Source: Rhodospirillales bacterium (lineage in GTDB: Bacteria > Pseudomonadota > Alphaproteobacteria > Rhodospirillales > UBA2165). From it: a stretch of 59,629 nt of DNA. Below are positions 1-7,455 of the stretch, piece by piece. Under the pieces are notes generated by a model. It had not been told where the DNA came from and did not search any database. It saw nothing but the letters and a program-made list of their open reading frames with translations. The DNA lies in assembly GCA_012960465.1 (NCBI GenBank), contig DUBF01000209.1:1-59629 (forward strand), given 5' to 3'. Every line of letters starts with the position of its first letter. Position 1 is the first letter of the stretch. Position numbers and translations under genes: made by a program.

Positions 1-187
1 AAAATGATCAGAACATGGTAAATAATGGCCATTAGTTTTGCATATATCTTGTCTTCTATAAGACTAGTTTCTAATGGCCGGGAGATTAAGCAACGTTTTT
101 AGAACTGTCAAACTGTCCGGATTATGGTGATGAGTTCGCTAATGAGGATAGTATAACTAGTCAATGCACTTCCTTTTGTTGGTAGTT

Positions 188-937
188 TTATATTGCTGTA
201 AAACCACCATCTATAAGGAGGTCTGACCCCGTCATGAAGGAGGATTCGTCGCTTGCGAGGAATACAGCACCCGGCGAAATTTCATCTGGTCTTCCGAGAC
301 GTTGAAATAGGGTAAAGTTATTCTCACGAGCATGTTCAACGCTATCAAAGTTGCTGACATAGCGGTCTGTTTCAATAGGACCCGGTGAAAGTGCGTTGCA
401 ACGTATGCCTTGTTTGGCATGGTCGAGCGCAATAGCGCGTGCCATATTGATTAGGCCGCCTTTGGCGCCGCAATACCACGGACGTCCTGGTCGCGCAACC
501 CGTCCCAATTGTGATGCAACTAAAATAATACTGCCGCCGCCATCTCTTTCCATTTCCGGAATTGCGTGTTTACAGAATAAAAAGGAGCTGTTGAAGTTAA
601 CGTCCATTAGGCGACGCCAATCATCTGCTTTAATCTCTGTTAAAGGCACATATGGGATATCCATAATTGCATTACTAACGAGAACATTGAGCCCGCCAAA
701 TGATTTTACGACCAACTCAACAGCCGCCTCAGCCATGCTTTCTTCAGAAACGTCTGCTGTCATCGCTATAGCCTTGCCGCCCATGTCCGTAACTTGTTTT
801 GCGGTTTCGTTAGCTGTCTCTTCGTTAATATCCAAACAAAGTACGGCAGCTCCTTCTTTGGCAAAGTCGAGGCAGATCGCACGGCCTATTCCCCCGCCGG
901 CGCCGGTCACAATTGCTTTCTTATTTTCTAAGCGCAT
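188..937 (-). CDS. SDR family NAD(P)-dependent oxidoreductase
   Basis: Classical short-chain dehydrogenase of 249 residues, the usual length for the family. The Rossmann glycine motif TGAGGGIG is at residues 11-18 and Asp36 at the end of the second strand favours NAD(H) over NADP(H). The catalytic set Asn114, Ser142, Tyr155 and Lys159 (YCGAK) is intact. The usual NNAG motif after strand 4 reads SNAI at 88-91, an uncommon variant. I chose the ATG at 937 because AGAGGA lies 9 bases upstream; a TTG two codons earlier (943) is spaced too closely to that site. The gene stands alone, divergent from nothing obvious, so the substrate is unknown. Confidence 0.85.
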   Translation of the reverse strand: MRLENKKAIVTGAGGGIGRAICLDFAKEGAAVLCLDINEETANETAKQVTDMGGKAIAMTADVSEESMAEAAVELVVKSFGGLNVLVSNAIMDIPYVPLTEIKADDWRRLMDVNFNSSFLFCKHAIPEMERDGGGSIILVASQLGRVARPGRPWYCGAKGGLINMARAIALDHAKQGIRCNALSPGPIETDRYVSNFDSVEHARENNFTLFQRLGRPDEISPGAVFLASDESSFMTGSDLLIDGGFTAI

Positions 938-1073
938 ATCCAATTTTCCTCTATAATGTAAATTGTTATTCTGTTTTATCGGTGTGTTGCCATTTTTAAA
1001 AGGAATAACTTTGTGGCCGATATTCGAAAATCTGATGAAAGAATTGGTTTTAATATAACCGCCTTAAAATAAA

Positions 1074-1937
1074 TTATAAGTCAGCAACATCAACCAACGT
1101 TGTTCTTGTTTCCTGCTGTTGTCGGTGGTTAGCTTCTACAGCTTTTTGAATTTCTGGGGGCACAATAATCTCCTTTGCGAATGCCGGCTCCTTGCGCAGC
1201 TGCTGAAACCAAGAATTAACATTAGGGTGCAGATTTTCCACCGGATAACTACAACGAACTAGACGGTTTACGTAAATAAACCAGGCAATGTCTAGGATAC
1301 TAAGTATATTGCCTAATAAGTATTGGTTTTTCGTTAATAGATGATCTAGTTCCTCCAAGGAGATACGAAAACGCTCGGCAGATTTTTTTATTGCTTGGTC
1401 GGTAATACCTTGAGTAGCGACTTTTTCCCAAAACTCAATTTCGCGTATTCTATCAGGGTCGACTTTGCCACGAACTGTGCCACTGCCTCCATTCCGGTAG
1501 TTGTTTAAATCCGCAGCAGTTCTTGGAGTTTTACCTCTTGGCTGCGTAAATCTAAAGGTTAAAGTACGTAAATCCAGATGAAGATCATTTTCATGATGCA
1601 GTAATTCTTGTATATGGTTTTGGAAATTATTAGGGATTAATTTATGTTGCGGAAATTTTTCATCTAGCAATTGTATTATATCGTTACTTTCAATGTAAAC
1701 GGTGCCATCCATGATTAATGTTGGAACAAGACCACGTGGGTTTATACCTAGATACCAAGGTGTTAAATGCTCGCTTTTACCTAAATCAACTTCATGAGAT
1801 GACCATTTCAGTCCTTTTATATTTAATACAATTCTTGTTTTTTGGGAACATGAAGAGGCTGAAAAATGAAAAAGATGCAGCCCTTTCCATTTTAAAATTT
1901 CTTTCGTTTGAATATCTTGATCGAGTAATTCGACCAT
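1074..1937 (-). CDS. Glutathione S-transferase family protein
   Basis: 287 residues with an N-terminal thioredoxin-fold GST domain (about 20-100) and an alpha-helical C-terminal domain (about 110-260). Visible GST signatures are the SASSCSQKTR segment near residues 26-35, which occupies the catalytic Ser/Cys position, the NPRGLVPTL stretch with the cis-proline, and the Glu-Ser pair in YIESNDI that binds the glutathione gamma-glutamyl group. The pattern resembles the LigE/LigF-like and broad 'GST family' proteins rather than one characterised class. AAGGAG precedes the ATG by 7 bases. It is monocistronic, and its substrate cannot be inferred. Confidence 0.8.
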   Translation of the reverse strand: MVELLDQDIQTKEILKWKGLHLFHFSASSCSQKTRIVLNIKGLKWSSHEVDLGKSEHLTPWYLGINPRGLVPTLIMDGTVYIESNDIIQLLDEKFPQHKLIPNNFQNHIQELLHHENDLHLDLRTLTFRFTQPRGKTPRTAADLNNYRNGGSGTVRGKVDPDRIREIEFWEKVATQGITDQAIKKSAERFRISLEELDHLLTKNQYLLGNILSILDIAWFIYVNRLVRCSYPVENLHPNVNSWFQQLRKEPAFAKEIIVPPEIQKAVEANHRQQQETRTTLVDVADL

Positions 1938-2021
1938 TTATTTTCTCCTTGAATACAGTATTAATAGGACATCTTGTATAGGTCTATGTGATTAGGGATC
2001 AAGGTTCAATTTCGCAAATCA

Positions 2022-2049
2022 TTGACTTTTGGTTGATTTTCACTACATT
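2022..2049 (+). promoter_or_regulatory. Candidate sigma70 promoter of the cold-shock gene
   Basis: TTGACT (2022-2027) and TACATT (2044-2049) are separated by 16 bases and would leave a 5' leader of about 140 bases before the ATG at 2193. A long leader is typical of CspA-family genes. The leader contains a 13-base palindrome, CTCAATAATTGAG, at 2145-2157. Assigned by eye only. Confidence 0.35.
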
Positions 2050-2192
2050 TCCTATTCGTTTTGCATTTAATCTGCATTGCATACTAAAAAAGTAGGCAGA
2101 CAGGCTTGTTGGTCTAGTTAATGTGAACGTTAATCGATCTTGCGCTCAATAATTGAGGGCATATTTTTTTAAGAATGTTTGAGGAAATTATT

Positions 2193-2402
2193 ATGGCTAC
2201 AGGTACTGTTAAATGGTTTAACCCAGCCAAGGGTTATGGATTCATAGAACCAGAGGACGGCGGGGCGGATGCTTTTGTTCATATCTCTGCGGTTGAGGCG
2301 GCTGGATTGAGTACGCTTAATGACGGGCAAAAAGTTTCTTACGAGCTTAAGCCAGGTCAAAACGGCAAATCTTCTGCTGAAGATATTTCTGTCGTCGACT
2401 AA
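2193..2402 (+). CDS. Cold-shock protein (CspA family)
   Basis: 69-residue single cold-shock domain, an OB-fold that binds single-stranded RNA and DNA in the cytoplasm and melts mRNA structure. RNP1 (KGYGFI, residues 13-18) and RNP2 (FVHIS, 28-32) are both present, with the conserved KWFN at 7-10. I chose the ATG at 2193, with GAGG upstream, because this gives the canonical [10 protein letters not shown] start; an in-frame ATG at 2175 would add six residues not seen in the family. It is followed by a rho-independent terminator and is probably monocistronic. A paralogue lies at 44172. Confidence 0.95.
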   Translation: MATGTVKWFNPAKGYGFIEPEDGGADAFVHISAVEAAGLSTLNDGQKVSYELKPGQNGKSSAEDISVVD

Positions 2403-2410
2403 CTATATTA

Positions 2411-2448
2411 GGCGCTGCTTCCAACTACTTTAGGAGCCGCGCCTTTTC
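2411..2448 (+). terminator. Rho-independent terminator of the cold-shock gene
   Basis: A stem starts GGCGC at 2411 and closes GCGCC at 2439-2443. After one mismatch it continues with GCTTC pairing to GGAGC, with one G-U pair, and the stem is followed by TTTT at 2444-2447. It sits 8 bases past the stop codon. Confidence 0.7.
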
Positions 2449-2465
2449 CATTAACGTAGACTTGA

Positions 2466-2489
2466 GTGTGGGAGCGACCTTGTGGTCGG
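2466..2489 (+). repeat. REP-like GC-rich hairpin
   Basis: A GTGTGGGAGCGACC segment is followed by TTGT and GGTCGG. It forms a CGACC/GGTCG stem (2475-2479 with 2484-2488) around a TTGT loop, in otherwise AT-rich DNA. The GTGGGAG head followed by an imperfect GC hairpin resembles the REP elements of gammaproteobacteria that are mobilised by RAYT transposases. Only one copy is visible here, so this is a resemblance and not a family assignment. Confidence 0.45.
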
Positions 2490-2534
2490 CCTCATGCCTC
2501 GTCTCGCGGTTTTGTCGGCTATTGGGGTAGGGTC

Positions 2535-2765
2535 ATGGCACGCAAGAAATCTAAAAGCAAAGGCCCGGCGTTTTTGACGTTTAATGTGGAGTATGAAGAC
2601 GGTTCAGTAACTTCGAACCGCAGGGTCTCAAACGATTTGCTTGATCAATCCTTTGGCGCTAAATTAGAAGATTTGGCTCTTAATGCTATTTTAGATCAAG
2701 ATAATGACATAGCACAACGTTCTGGTCACCGTCGCTCTAAAATTAAAAAAATTACGCGGGCCTAA
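2535..2765 (+). CDS. Hypothetical small basic protein
   Basis: 76 residues and no family recognised. Both ends are strongly basic (RKKSKSKG near the N-terminus, RRSKIKK near the C-terminus) with a more acidic, possibly structured middle containing VEYEDGSVTS and LEDLALNAIL. This would suit a nucleic-acid or ribosome-associated protein, but that is only an inference from charge. I chose the ATG at 2535 because the upstream in-frame GTG at 2466 would translate through the REP-like hairpin. No terminator is seen after it. Confidence 0.5.
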   Translation: MARKKSKSKGPAFLTFNVEYEDGSVTSNRRVSNDLLDQSFGAKLEDLALNAILDQDNDIAQRSGHRRSKIKKITRA

Positions 2766-2849
2766 GCTTTCTCTAATTTTATTTGTATTTAATCGCATTC
2801 TCTCGAAATTTAGTTATAATTACTTATATAAATTTTAGAGAGGACGGTT

Positions 2850-3098
2850 TTGCTTAAACCAATTTCAGTAAAGATTGATCAAATTTATGTGCCTAAAGAT
2901 CGTCTTAAAGAATTAAACTCAGAAAGAATTAATATTATAGCAGAAGAAATTATAGCAGAAATCGAATATCAACCGATTCATTTACGTAAAGGAAAAGGTC
3001 GGTATGTTCTGGTATCCGGAGTTCATCGCTTAGAAGCTCACAAAGCGTTAGGTGAAACAAATATTCAGGCTATAATTGTCGGGGCACGATTATTTTAA
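2850..3098 (+). CDS. Small ParB/Srx-like domain protein
   Basis: 82 residues matching only the N-terminal core of the ParB/Spo0J/sulfiredoxin-like superfamily: a VPKDR segment, a helix (ERINIIAEEII), the QPIHLRKGKGRYVLVSG strand pair, and the signature GVHRLEAHKALGE that corresponds to the ParB GxHR/phosphate-binding motif. There is no helix-turn-helix or dimerisation domain, so it is not a partition ParB. It starts at a TTG with AGAGAGGA 5 bases upstream, which is a convincing site. Similar stand-alone domains occur as plasmid or toxin-related nucleases and as uncharacterised proteins; no role can be assigned. Confidence 0.65.
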   Translation: MLKPISVKIDQIYVPKDRLKELNSERINIIAEEIIAEIEYQPIHLRKGKGRYVLVSGVHRLEAHKALGETNIQAIIVGARLF

Positions 3099-3115
3099 TA
3101 TTTAATTGTTCAAGG

Positions 3116-3724
3116 CTAATTCGTCAAAGTGAGTTTTAAGCCAAAAGCAGCAAACGAGCCGGCAAGCGTTCGCTGTGTCCACTTGGTTACTCTGGGCGAT
3201 GACACAACGTAAGAACTGAGTTTGACTGCCATTAAACCATAGATGGTAAATATTAAAAGTGTTAAGATCATAAAAATGGCACTCATGCTGATCATTAGAG
3301 CAAAGGGAGCCGCTGAGTTGGTCGTCATAAACTGTGGTAAAAAAGCTAAGAAAAAAACTGATAGTTTGGGATTTAATATATTTATCAGAAAGCCGCCTAA
3401 ACAAATACGTCCGATACCTTTTTGCTTTTCAATTTGTTTTATTGCAACGTTGCCGCTCTCACGCCACATTTCCCATGCTAGATAAAACAAATACGCGCTG
3501 CCAGCCAATTTAAATATCTGGAAAGTTTGTATGTTAATTTGCACAACAGCCGTAATCCCTATGATACTGGTTGCTATATGCGGCAAAATTCCGAATGTGC
3601 ATCCAACTGCGGCTACAATACTCGCTAATTTGCCTCTAAAGAGACCGTGAGACACTGTATAGATAACGCCAGTGCCCGGTATGAGTATGACAATAAGAGA
3701 GGTTATTAAAAATTCTATAGTCAT
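3116..3724 (-). CDS. LysE/RhtB family amino-acid exporter
   Basis: 202-residue inner-membrane protein with about six hydrophobic segments, the normal size and topology for the LysE/RhtB translocators that export amino acids or homoserine lactones. The N-terminus (FLITSLIVILIPGTGVIYTV) has the conserved P-G-P/T motif of the first helix, and the SAYLFYLAWEMWR and LNPKLSVFFLAFLPQF segments match family signatures at the end of helices 3 and 4. It is divergent from the GntR regulator at 3925, so the shared intergenic inverted repeats could affect both. The substrate is not predictable. Confidence 0.85.
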   Translation of the reverse strand: MTIEFLITSLIVILIPGTGVIYTVSHGLFRGKLASIVAAVGCTFGILPHIATSIIGITAVVQINIQTFQIFKLAGSAYLFYLAWEMWRESGNVAIKQIEKQKGIGRICLGGFLINILNPKLSVFFLAFLPQFMTTNSAAPFALMISMSAIFMILTLLIFTIYGLMAVKLSSYVVSSPRVTKWTQRTLAGSFAAFGLKLTLTN

Positions 3725-3768
3725 TTTCTATAAATTCCCCAAACTTATTTTTTAGGCTACCCCAACTG

Positions 3769-3811
3769 CATAATTTAATTATGTTGAATTATGTCATCTG
3801 ATATTTCAGAT
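3769..3811. promoter_or_regulatory. Paired inverted repeats between LysE and GntR genes
   Basis: A perfect 7-1-7 palindrome, CATAATTTAATTATG (3769-3783), is followed by ATCTGA-TATT-TCAGAT (3796-3811). They lie in the 200-base divergent region between the exporter and the GntR regulator. Dimeric GntR/FCD regulators bind symmetrical AT-rich sites, so these are candidate autoregulatory operators. This is inference from symmetry only. Confidence 0.4.
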
Positions 3812-3924
3812 ATATATTTTATATACGATTGTAATATTTCTAGTATGTTAAAAAAAGATAGAAATCCTTGTATTTTATGATTAGTTTATATAAAAAAAGA
3901 AATATAGATATTTCAGAGGCTTTA

Positions 3925-4623
3925 ATGTTAGAGAACTTAACAGATACCACGGAAGTAAATATAAAACCAGACAATGGTTCAGTTCTTATACGGGATGGGG
4001 TTTATGAAAGGATTCGTGCCGATATTCTAGCCTGTGTATTATCGCCGGGTTCTCGTATCTTTGAGAATGATCTGGCTAAACGTTACAATGTAAGTAAGTC
4101 GCCAGTTCGGGATGCGCTTTTGCGCCTGCAAGAACAGGGATTAATTGAGGTGCTCCCGCGTAAAGGTTATCTTATCCGACCCATCTCTATAGGAGATGCG
4201 CACGATCTATATGAAATGCGTTTACTGCTTGAGAAATCTAGTGTACGTCGCGCATGTGACGAAGCAACTGATGAGGATTTGGCTTCGTTGGATCAGTTTC
4301 GTTCTGTAGATAATGGCGATTTAGTTCACTGGGTAATGTATAATCGAAAATTTCATCGTCGGATAACAGAACTTTCAGGTAACATGCGAATGGCAAAAAT
4401 TACAGCTGAAGTTATAGACCAATTTGATCGTTTGACTTTTGTTGGCGTATTAAACGCGCCGAGCGCTGAAGCCTCTGAAAAATTTGTTGCCGAACATGGG
4501 GAAATTATTGACGCGCTGCAAGCTAGAGATCGTTCAAAAGTGACTAGTTTGATTACCAAACATATTACAAAATCAAAAAAAAGGTTGTTCTCTGTTCTTG
4601 GTAATCAGCCAATTATTGAGTGA
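3925..4623 (+). CDS. GntR family transcriptional regulator, FCD (FadR-C) domain
   Basis: 232 residues. A winged helix at about 20-90 carries the GntR signature (LAKRYNVSKSPVRDALLRLQEQGLI, then the wing LPRKGYLIRP), followed by an all-helical FCD ligand domain (about 95-225), which in this subfamily usually binds a carboxylate through a metal site. I chose the ATG at 3925 because AGAGG lies 5 bases upstream; a longer frame opens at a TTG at 3868. It is only 41 bases ahead of the molybdenum hydroxylase genes on the same strand, so it probably controls them, with their substrate or product as the effector. Confidence 0.85.
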   Translation: MLENLTDTTEVNIKPDNGSVLIRDGVYERIRADILACVLSPGSRIFENDLAKRYNVSKSPVRDALLRLQEQGLIEVLPRKGYLIRPISIGDAHDLYEMRLLLEKSSVRRACDEATDEDLASLDQFRSVDNGDLVHWVMYNRKFHRRITELSGNMRMAKITAEVIDQFDRLTFVGVLNAPSAEASEKFVAEHGEIIDALQARDRSKVTSLITKHITKSKKRLFSVLGNQPIIE

Positions 4624-4643
4624 TAGTATAGAGGATTTACTAT
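4623..4643. promoter_or_regulatory. Inverted repeat ahead of Mo-hydroxylase operon
   Basis: ATAGTA (4623-4628) and TACTAT (4638-4643) are separated by 9 bases, in the 41-base gap between the GntR gene and the FAD subunit gene. It is just upstream of the GAGGAAGG ribosome site (4651-4658) that precedes the TTG start at 4665. Possible operator or translational control element. Confidence 0.3.
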
Positions 4644-4664
4644 AAGTTATGAGGAAGGTGTAAT

Positions 4665-5534
4665 TTGAAACCGTTTGATTTTATTCAACCCGCAACCATT
4701 GATGCAGCTATTTTGGCGCTGGCTGAATATAGCCCTAATGTGCGTATTCTAAATGGTGGCACTGATTGTCTCGTTGAGCTTAAGCATGTGGCCCAATCCC
4801 CAGGCGTTGTTATCGATGTATCTAGGTTACAGGGCTTGAAAGGTATCGAGATTGTTGATGCAGGCCTGCGTATCGGCGCGGGTGTAACTCACACGGAAAT
4901 TATGGCTGATCCACTCATCAAGGAACATGTACCGGCGATGATCGATGCCGCACATACAGTGGGGGCTGTGCAAACTCGCAACCTTGGAACGCTTGGTGGT
5001 AATCTTGTCACTTGTGTCCCTTCAATGGATAGCGGACCAACACTATTAGCCTTGGATGCAGACGTTACGATATTGGGTGCAAAGGGGACCCGTCAATCTA
5101 GTCTTACTGATTTTTTTGTGGCTCCGCGTAAGACATCGTTGGAGCCAGATGAATTATTACTTGAAATCATTATTCCAAAAGAAAACCTCGGTAAACCGGC
5201 GAGTTTTATAAAATTTGGTCTGAGAAAAGGTCAAGCCCTAGCTCTGGTAAATGCCGCTTCAGCACTTTGGGTTGAAGGTAATAAATTTAAAGATGTTCGT
5301 ATAGCTCTGGGAGCTGTTGCACCTGTGGTTATTCGTGCTTCGAAAGCTGAAGCCCTTCTCGAAGGACAGTCGGTTTCTGAAGGTTTGATTCAAGAAGCGG
5401 CAAAAATAGCCGTTGGTGAAGCAAAGCCGATCGATGATTTTAGAGCTTCGAAAGAATACCGTAATGATTTGATTGAAGTTGGTACTCGACGTACGCTGCA
5501 AGCGGCACTGGGTGCTTCTAATATACAAAGTTAA
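4665..5534 (+). CDS. Molybdenum hydroxylase FAD-binding subunit (NdhF/CoxM-like)
   Basis: 289 residues, normal for the medium subunit of xanthine dehydrogenase/CO dehydrogenase family enzymes. It carries FAD and passes electrons from the 2Fe-2S clusters to the external acceptor. The two flavin pyrophosphate motifs are visible: NGGTD at residues 30-34 and TLGGN at 109-113. The C-terminal CO_deh_flav_C domain covers about 180-285. The start is a TTG with GAGGAAGG 6 bases upstream. The 2Fe-2S gene follows after 10 bases, then the two molybdopterin frames, giving the order F-S-L-M seen in bacterial nicotinate dehydrogenase. The substrate is unknown. Confidence 0.9.
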   Translation: MKPFDFIQPATIDAAILALAEYSPNVRILNGGTDCLVELKHVAQSPGVVIDVSRLQGLKGIEIVDAGLRIGAGVTHTEIMADPLIKEHVPAMIDAAHTVGAVQTRNLGTLGGNLVTCVPSMDSGPTLLALDADVTILGAKGTRQSSLTDFFVAPRKTSLEPDELLLEIIIPKENLGKPASFIKFGLRKGQALALVNAASALWVEGNKFKDVRIALGAVAPVVIRASKAEALLEGQSVSEGLIQEAAKIAVGEAKPIDDFRASKEYRNDLIEVGTRRTLQAALGASNIQS

Positions 5535-5544
5535 AGAGGAAAAA

Positions 5545-6045
5545 ATGACAGATGTAACACTCATAGTGAATGGTGAAACGAAAACAGCTTCGGTACCACC
5601 AGAAACTACACTTCTTAAAATGCTGAGGGAAGATCTAAACTATACCGGATCCAAACTTGGCTGTGATGTTGGTGATTGCGGTGCCTGTACAGTGCTGGTC
5701 GATGGATTGGCGGTGAATGCTTGTTTGATGTTGGCAGGGCAGGCTGAGGGTAAAGAAATATTGACGATTGAAGGGCTTTCGACTCTAGAAAAATATCATC
5801 CAATTCAAAAGGCTTTTGAAGATGTTGCTGCGTTGCAATGCGGTTTTTGTGGGCCCGGAATGATTATGACAACTAAAGCATTGATAGATCAAGATGAGGA
5901 CGTGACAAGACAAAATATCAAAGATGCATTGTCTGGTAATCTATGTAGATGCACCGGCTATACTAAGATCATAGAGGGTGTGATTGACGCATATCAGGAA
6001 ATTACGGGTAAAAAATTGCCTGAAATCAAGCCGCGTGCAGCATAA
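5545..6045 (+). CDS. Molybdenum hydroxylase [2Fe-2S] subunit (NdhS/CoxS-like)
   Basis: 166-residue small subunit with two [2Fe-2S] clusters. The N-terminal ferredoxin-like domain has Cys40, Cys45, Cys48 and Cys60 (C-x4-C-x2-C-x11-C). The C-terminal helical domain has Cys99, Cys102, Cys134 and Cys136 (CGFC and CRC). All eight ligands are present. I chose the ATG at 5545 because AGAGGA is 5 bases upstream and the family start MTDVTLIVNG is reproduced; the frame is open further upstream. It relays electrons from the Mo centre to the FAD subunit and is translated between its two partners in one operon. Confidence 0.95.
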   Translation: MTDVTLIVNGETKTASVPPETTLLKMLREDLNYTGSKLGCDVGDCGACTVLVDGLAVNACLMLAGQAEGKEILTIEGLSTLEKYHPIQKAFEDVAALQCGFCGPGMIMTTKALIDQDEDVTRQNIKDALSGNLCRCTGYTKIIEGVIDAYQEITGKKLPEIKPRAA

Positions 6046-6060
6046 GGTAAGGAAATAAAA

Positions 6061-7455
6061 ATGGCAGATGAAGTTAAAGTAGCAGATAAAACCGAGACCG
6101 TAGAAAGCCTAAGGAAAATTGATGATAATTTACGGTTGCCCTCAGTTCCAGAGAAAAGGGTTTTCCCAAAAGAAATTGATGTATCTGCAGCTCGCATGCA
6201 AACGCCTGCGGTTGGGCAGAGAGCTACCCGTCCAGATGGCCGCATGCATGGTTTAGGCCAGACAAAATATATTGACGATATGTTCTTTCCTGGAATGATC
6301 CATGCTAAAATAAAACGGGCTGGTATTGCTCATGCAAAGATTAAAAGTATTGATGTTTCTGAGGCTGAGAAAATGCCAGGTGTTATGGCAACTTTAATAG
6401 GATCTGAAATTCCCGTTAATAGCTTTGGCCCCTCTTTACAAGATCAACCTCTCCTTGCTGATGACGTGGTGCGACATGCTGGAGATGGCGTGGCCGCCGT
6501 CGCGGCAGTGACTGAGCAGCAAGCCTTGGATGCGCTTGAAAAAATCAAGATTGTATATGAAGAGCTTCCAAATGTTTTTGATCCGGTCGAGGCTATGAAA
6601 GATGACGCATATAAGATACACAACAATGAAAGTAATATTTATGCATCAAAAACAATTATGAAAGGGGATGTTGAGAAAGGGTTTGCTGATTCTGATTTTA
6701 TTTTTGAGCGAACATTTACCACTCAAATGGTCGAGCATGTTCCAATGGAGCCTCATGCTTCAATTGGTGAATGGGATGCAAATGGACGTGTAACACTGCA
6801 TTCAAGTCTTGGTCGTATTACCCTTGGTCGAGCGGATATTTCTCGGACCCTTGAGATGCCGATTAATCGAATTCGCATTATTGCGACTGTTGTTGGCGGC
6901 AATTTTGGTGGTAAGAACGAAATAACCACTGAACCAATTGTTGCGTTGTTATCAAAAAAAACGGGTCGCCCGGTTAAATGTGTTTTTACTCGAGAAGATG
7001 AATTTATTTCCTCTACGACCCGCCATCCATTTGTTATGGAATATAAAACCGGTATGTCTAAAGAAGGTAAAATTATGGCGCGCAAAGTGCGCTTAATATG
7101 CGATGGTGGCGCCTATTGTTCTTGGTCTGAGACTACCTTAGGTAAAGCATGCATATTGTCTGCCGGCCCGTATAATATTGAAAATCTGCATGTTGATGCG
7201 TATGCCGTATACACGACCAAAACTATGACCGGTGCCATGCGTGGTTTTGGTGCACCACAAGTGTGCTTTGCCTATGAATCTCATATGGATGACATGGCAG
7301 CAGAACTCGGAATTGAGCCATTAGAAATCCGTTTGAAGAATGCATTTAACGAAGGATCAGCAAGTCCGACAGGTCAGGTATTGGAGGCTGTTGTAGTCAA
7401 AGATTCTCTGGAAATGGCGACCGAACGATTTGGTTGGAAGGAGTGGCGGAAATGA
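6061..7455 (+). CDS. Mo-hydroxylase molybdopterin subunit, N-terminal half (NdhL/XdhB-like)
   Basis: 464 residues covering only the first half of the usual ~780-residue large subunit. After a charged N-terminal extension (about 1-55) come the a/b hammerhead (about 60-170) and the first molybdopterin domain (about 200-440). FGGK at 282-285 and MRGFG at 393-397 are the loops that approach the Mo centre in xanthine dehydrogenase. The AYRCSFR loop of CO dehydrogenase is absent, so this is an aldehyde/purine/N-heterocycle hydroxylase type. The frame stops at a TGA overlapping the ATG of the next gene (ATGA, 7452-7455), at the boundary between the two Mo domains. It could be a natural split subunit or a one-base deletion in the AAA run just before the stop. 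Confidence 0.85.
   Translation: MADEVKVADKTETVESLRKIDDNLRLPSVPEKRVFPKEIDVSAARMQTPAVGQRATRPDGRMHGLGQTKYIDDMFFPGMIHAKIKRAGIAHAKIKSIDVSEAEKMPGVMATLIGSEIPVNSFGPSLQDQPLLADDVVRHAGDGVAAVAAVTEQQALDALEKIKIVYEELPNVFDPVEAMKDDAYKIHNNESNIYASKTIMKGDVEKGFADSDFIFERTFTTQMVEHVPMEPHASIGEWDANGRVTLHSSLGRITLGRADISRTLEMPINRIRIIATVVGGNFGGKNEITTEPIVALLSKKTGRPVKCVFTREDEFISSTTRHPFVMEYKTGMSKEGKIMARKVRLICDGGAYCSWSETTLGKACILSAGPYNIENLHVDAYAVYTTKTMTGAMRGFGAPQVCFAYESHMDDMAAELGIEPLEIRLKNAFNEGSASPTGQVLEAVVVKDSLEMATERFGWKEWRK

Noticed and set aside
396-956. Plus-strand frame of about 186 codons overlapping the first SDR gene.
   Set aside because: It lies wholly antisense to an intact SDR with all catalytic residues and has no known motif.
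7434-7455. Treating the Mo-subunit junction as a plain pseudogene.
   Set aside because: Both halves keep all recognisable active-site motifs, and the junction has a good ribosome site and ATGA overlap, so two genes or a sequencing error are both better explanations. It is kept as a finding.
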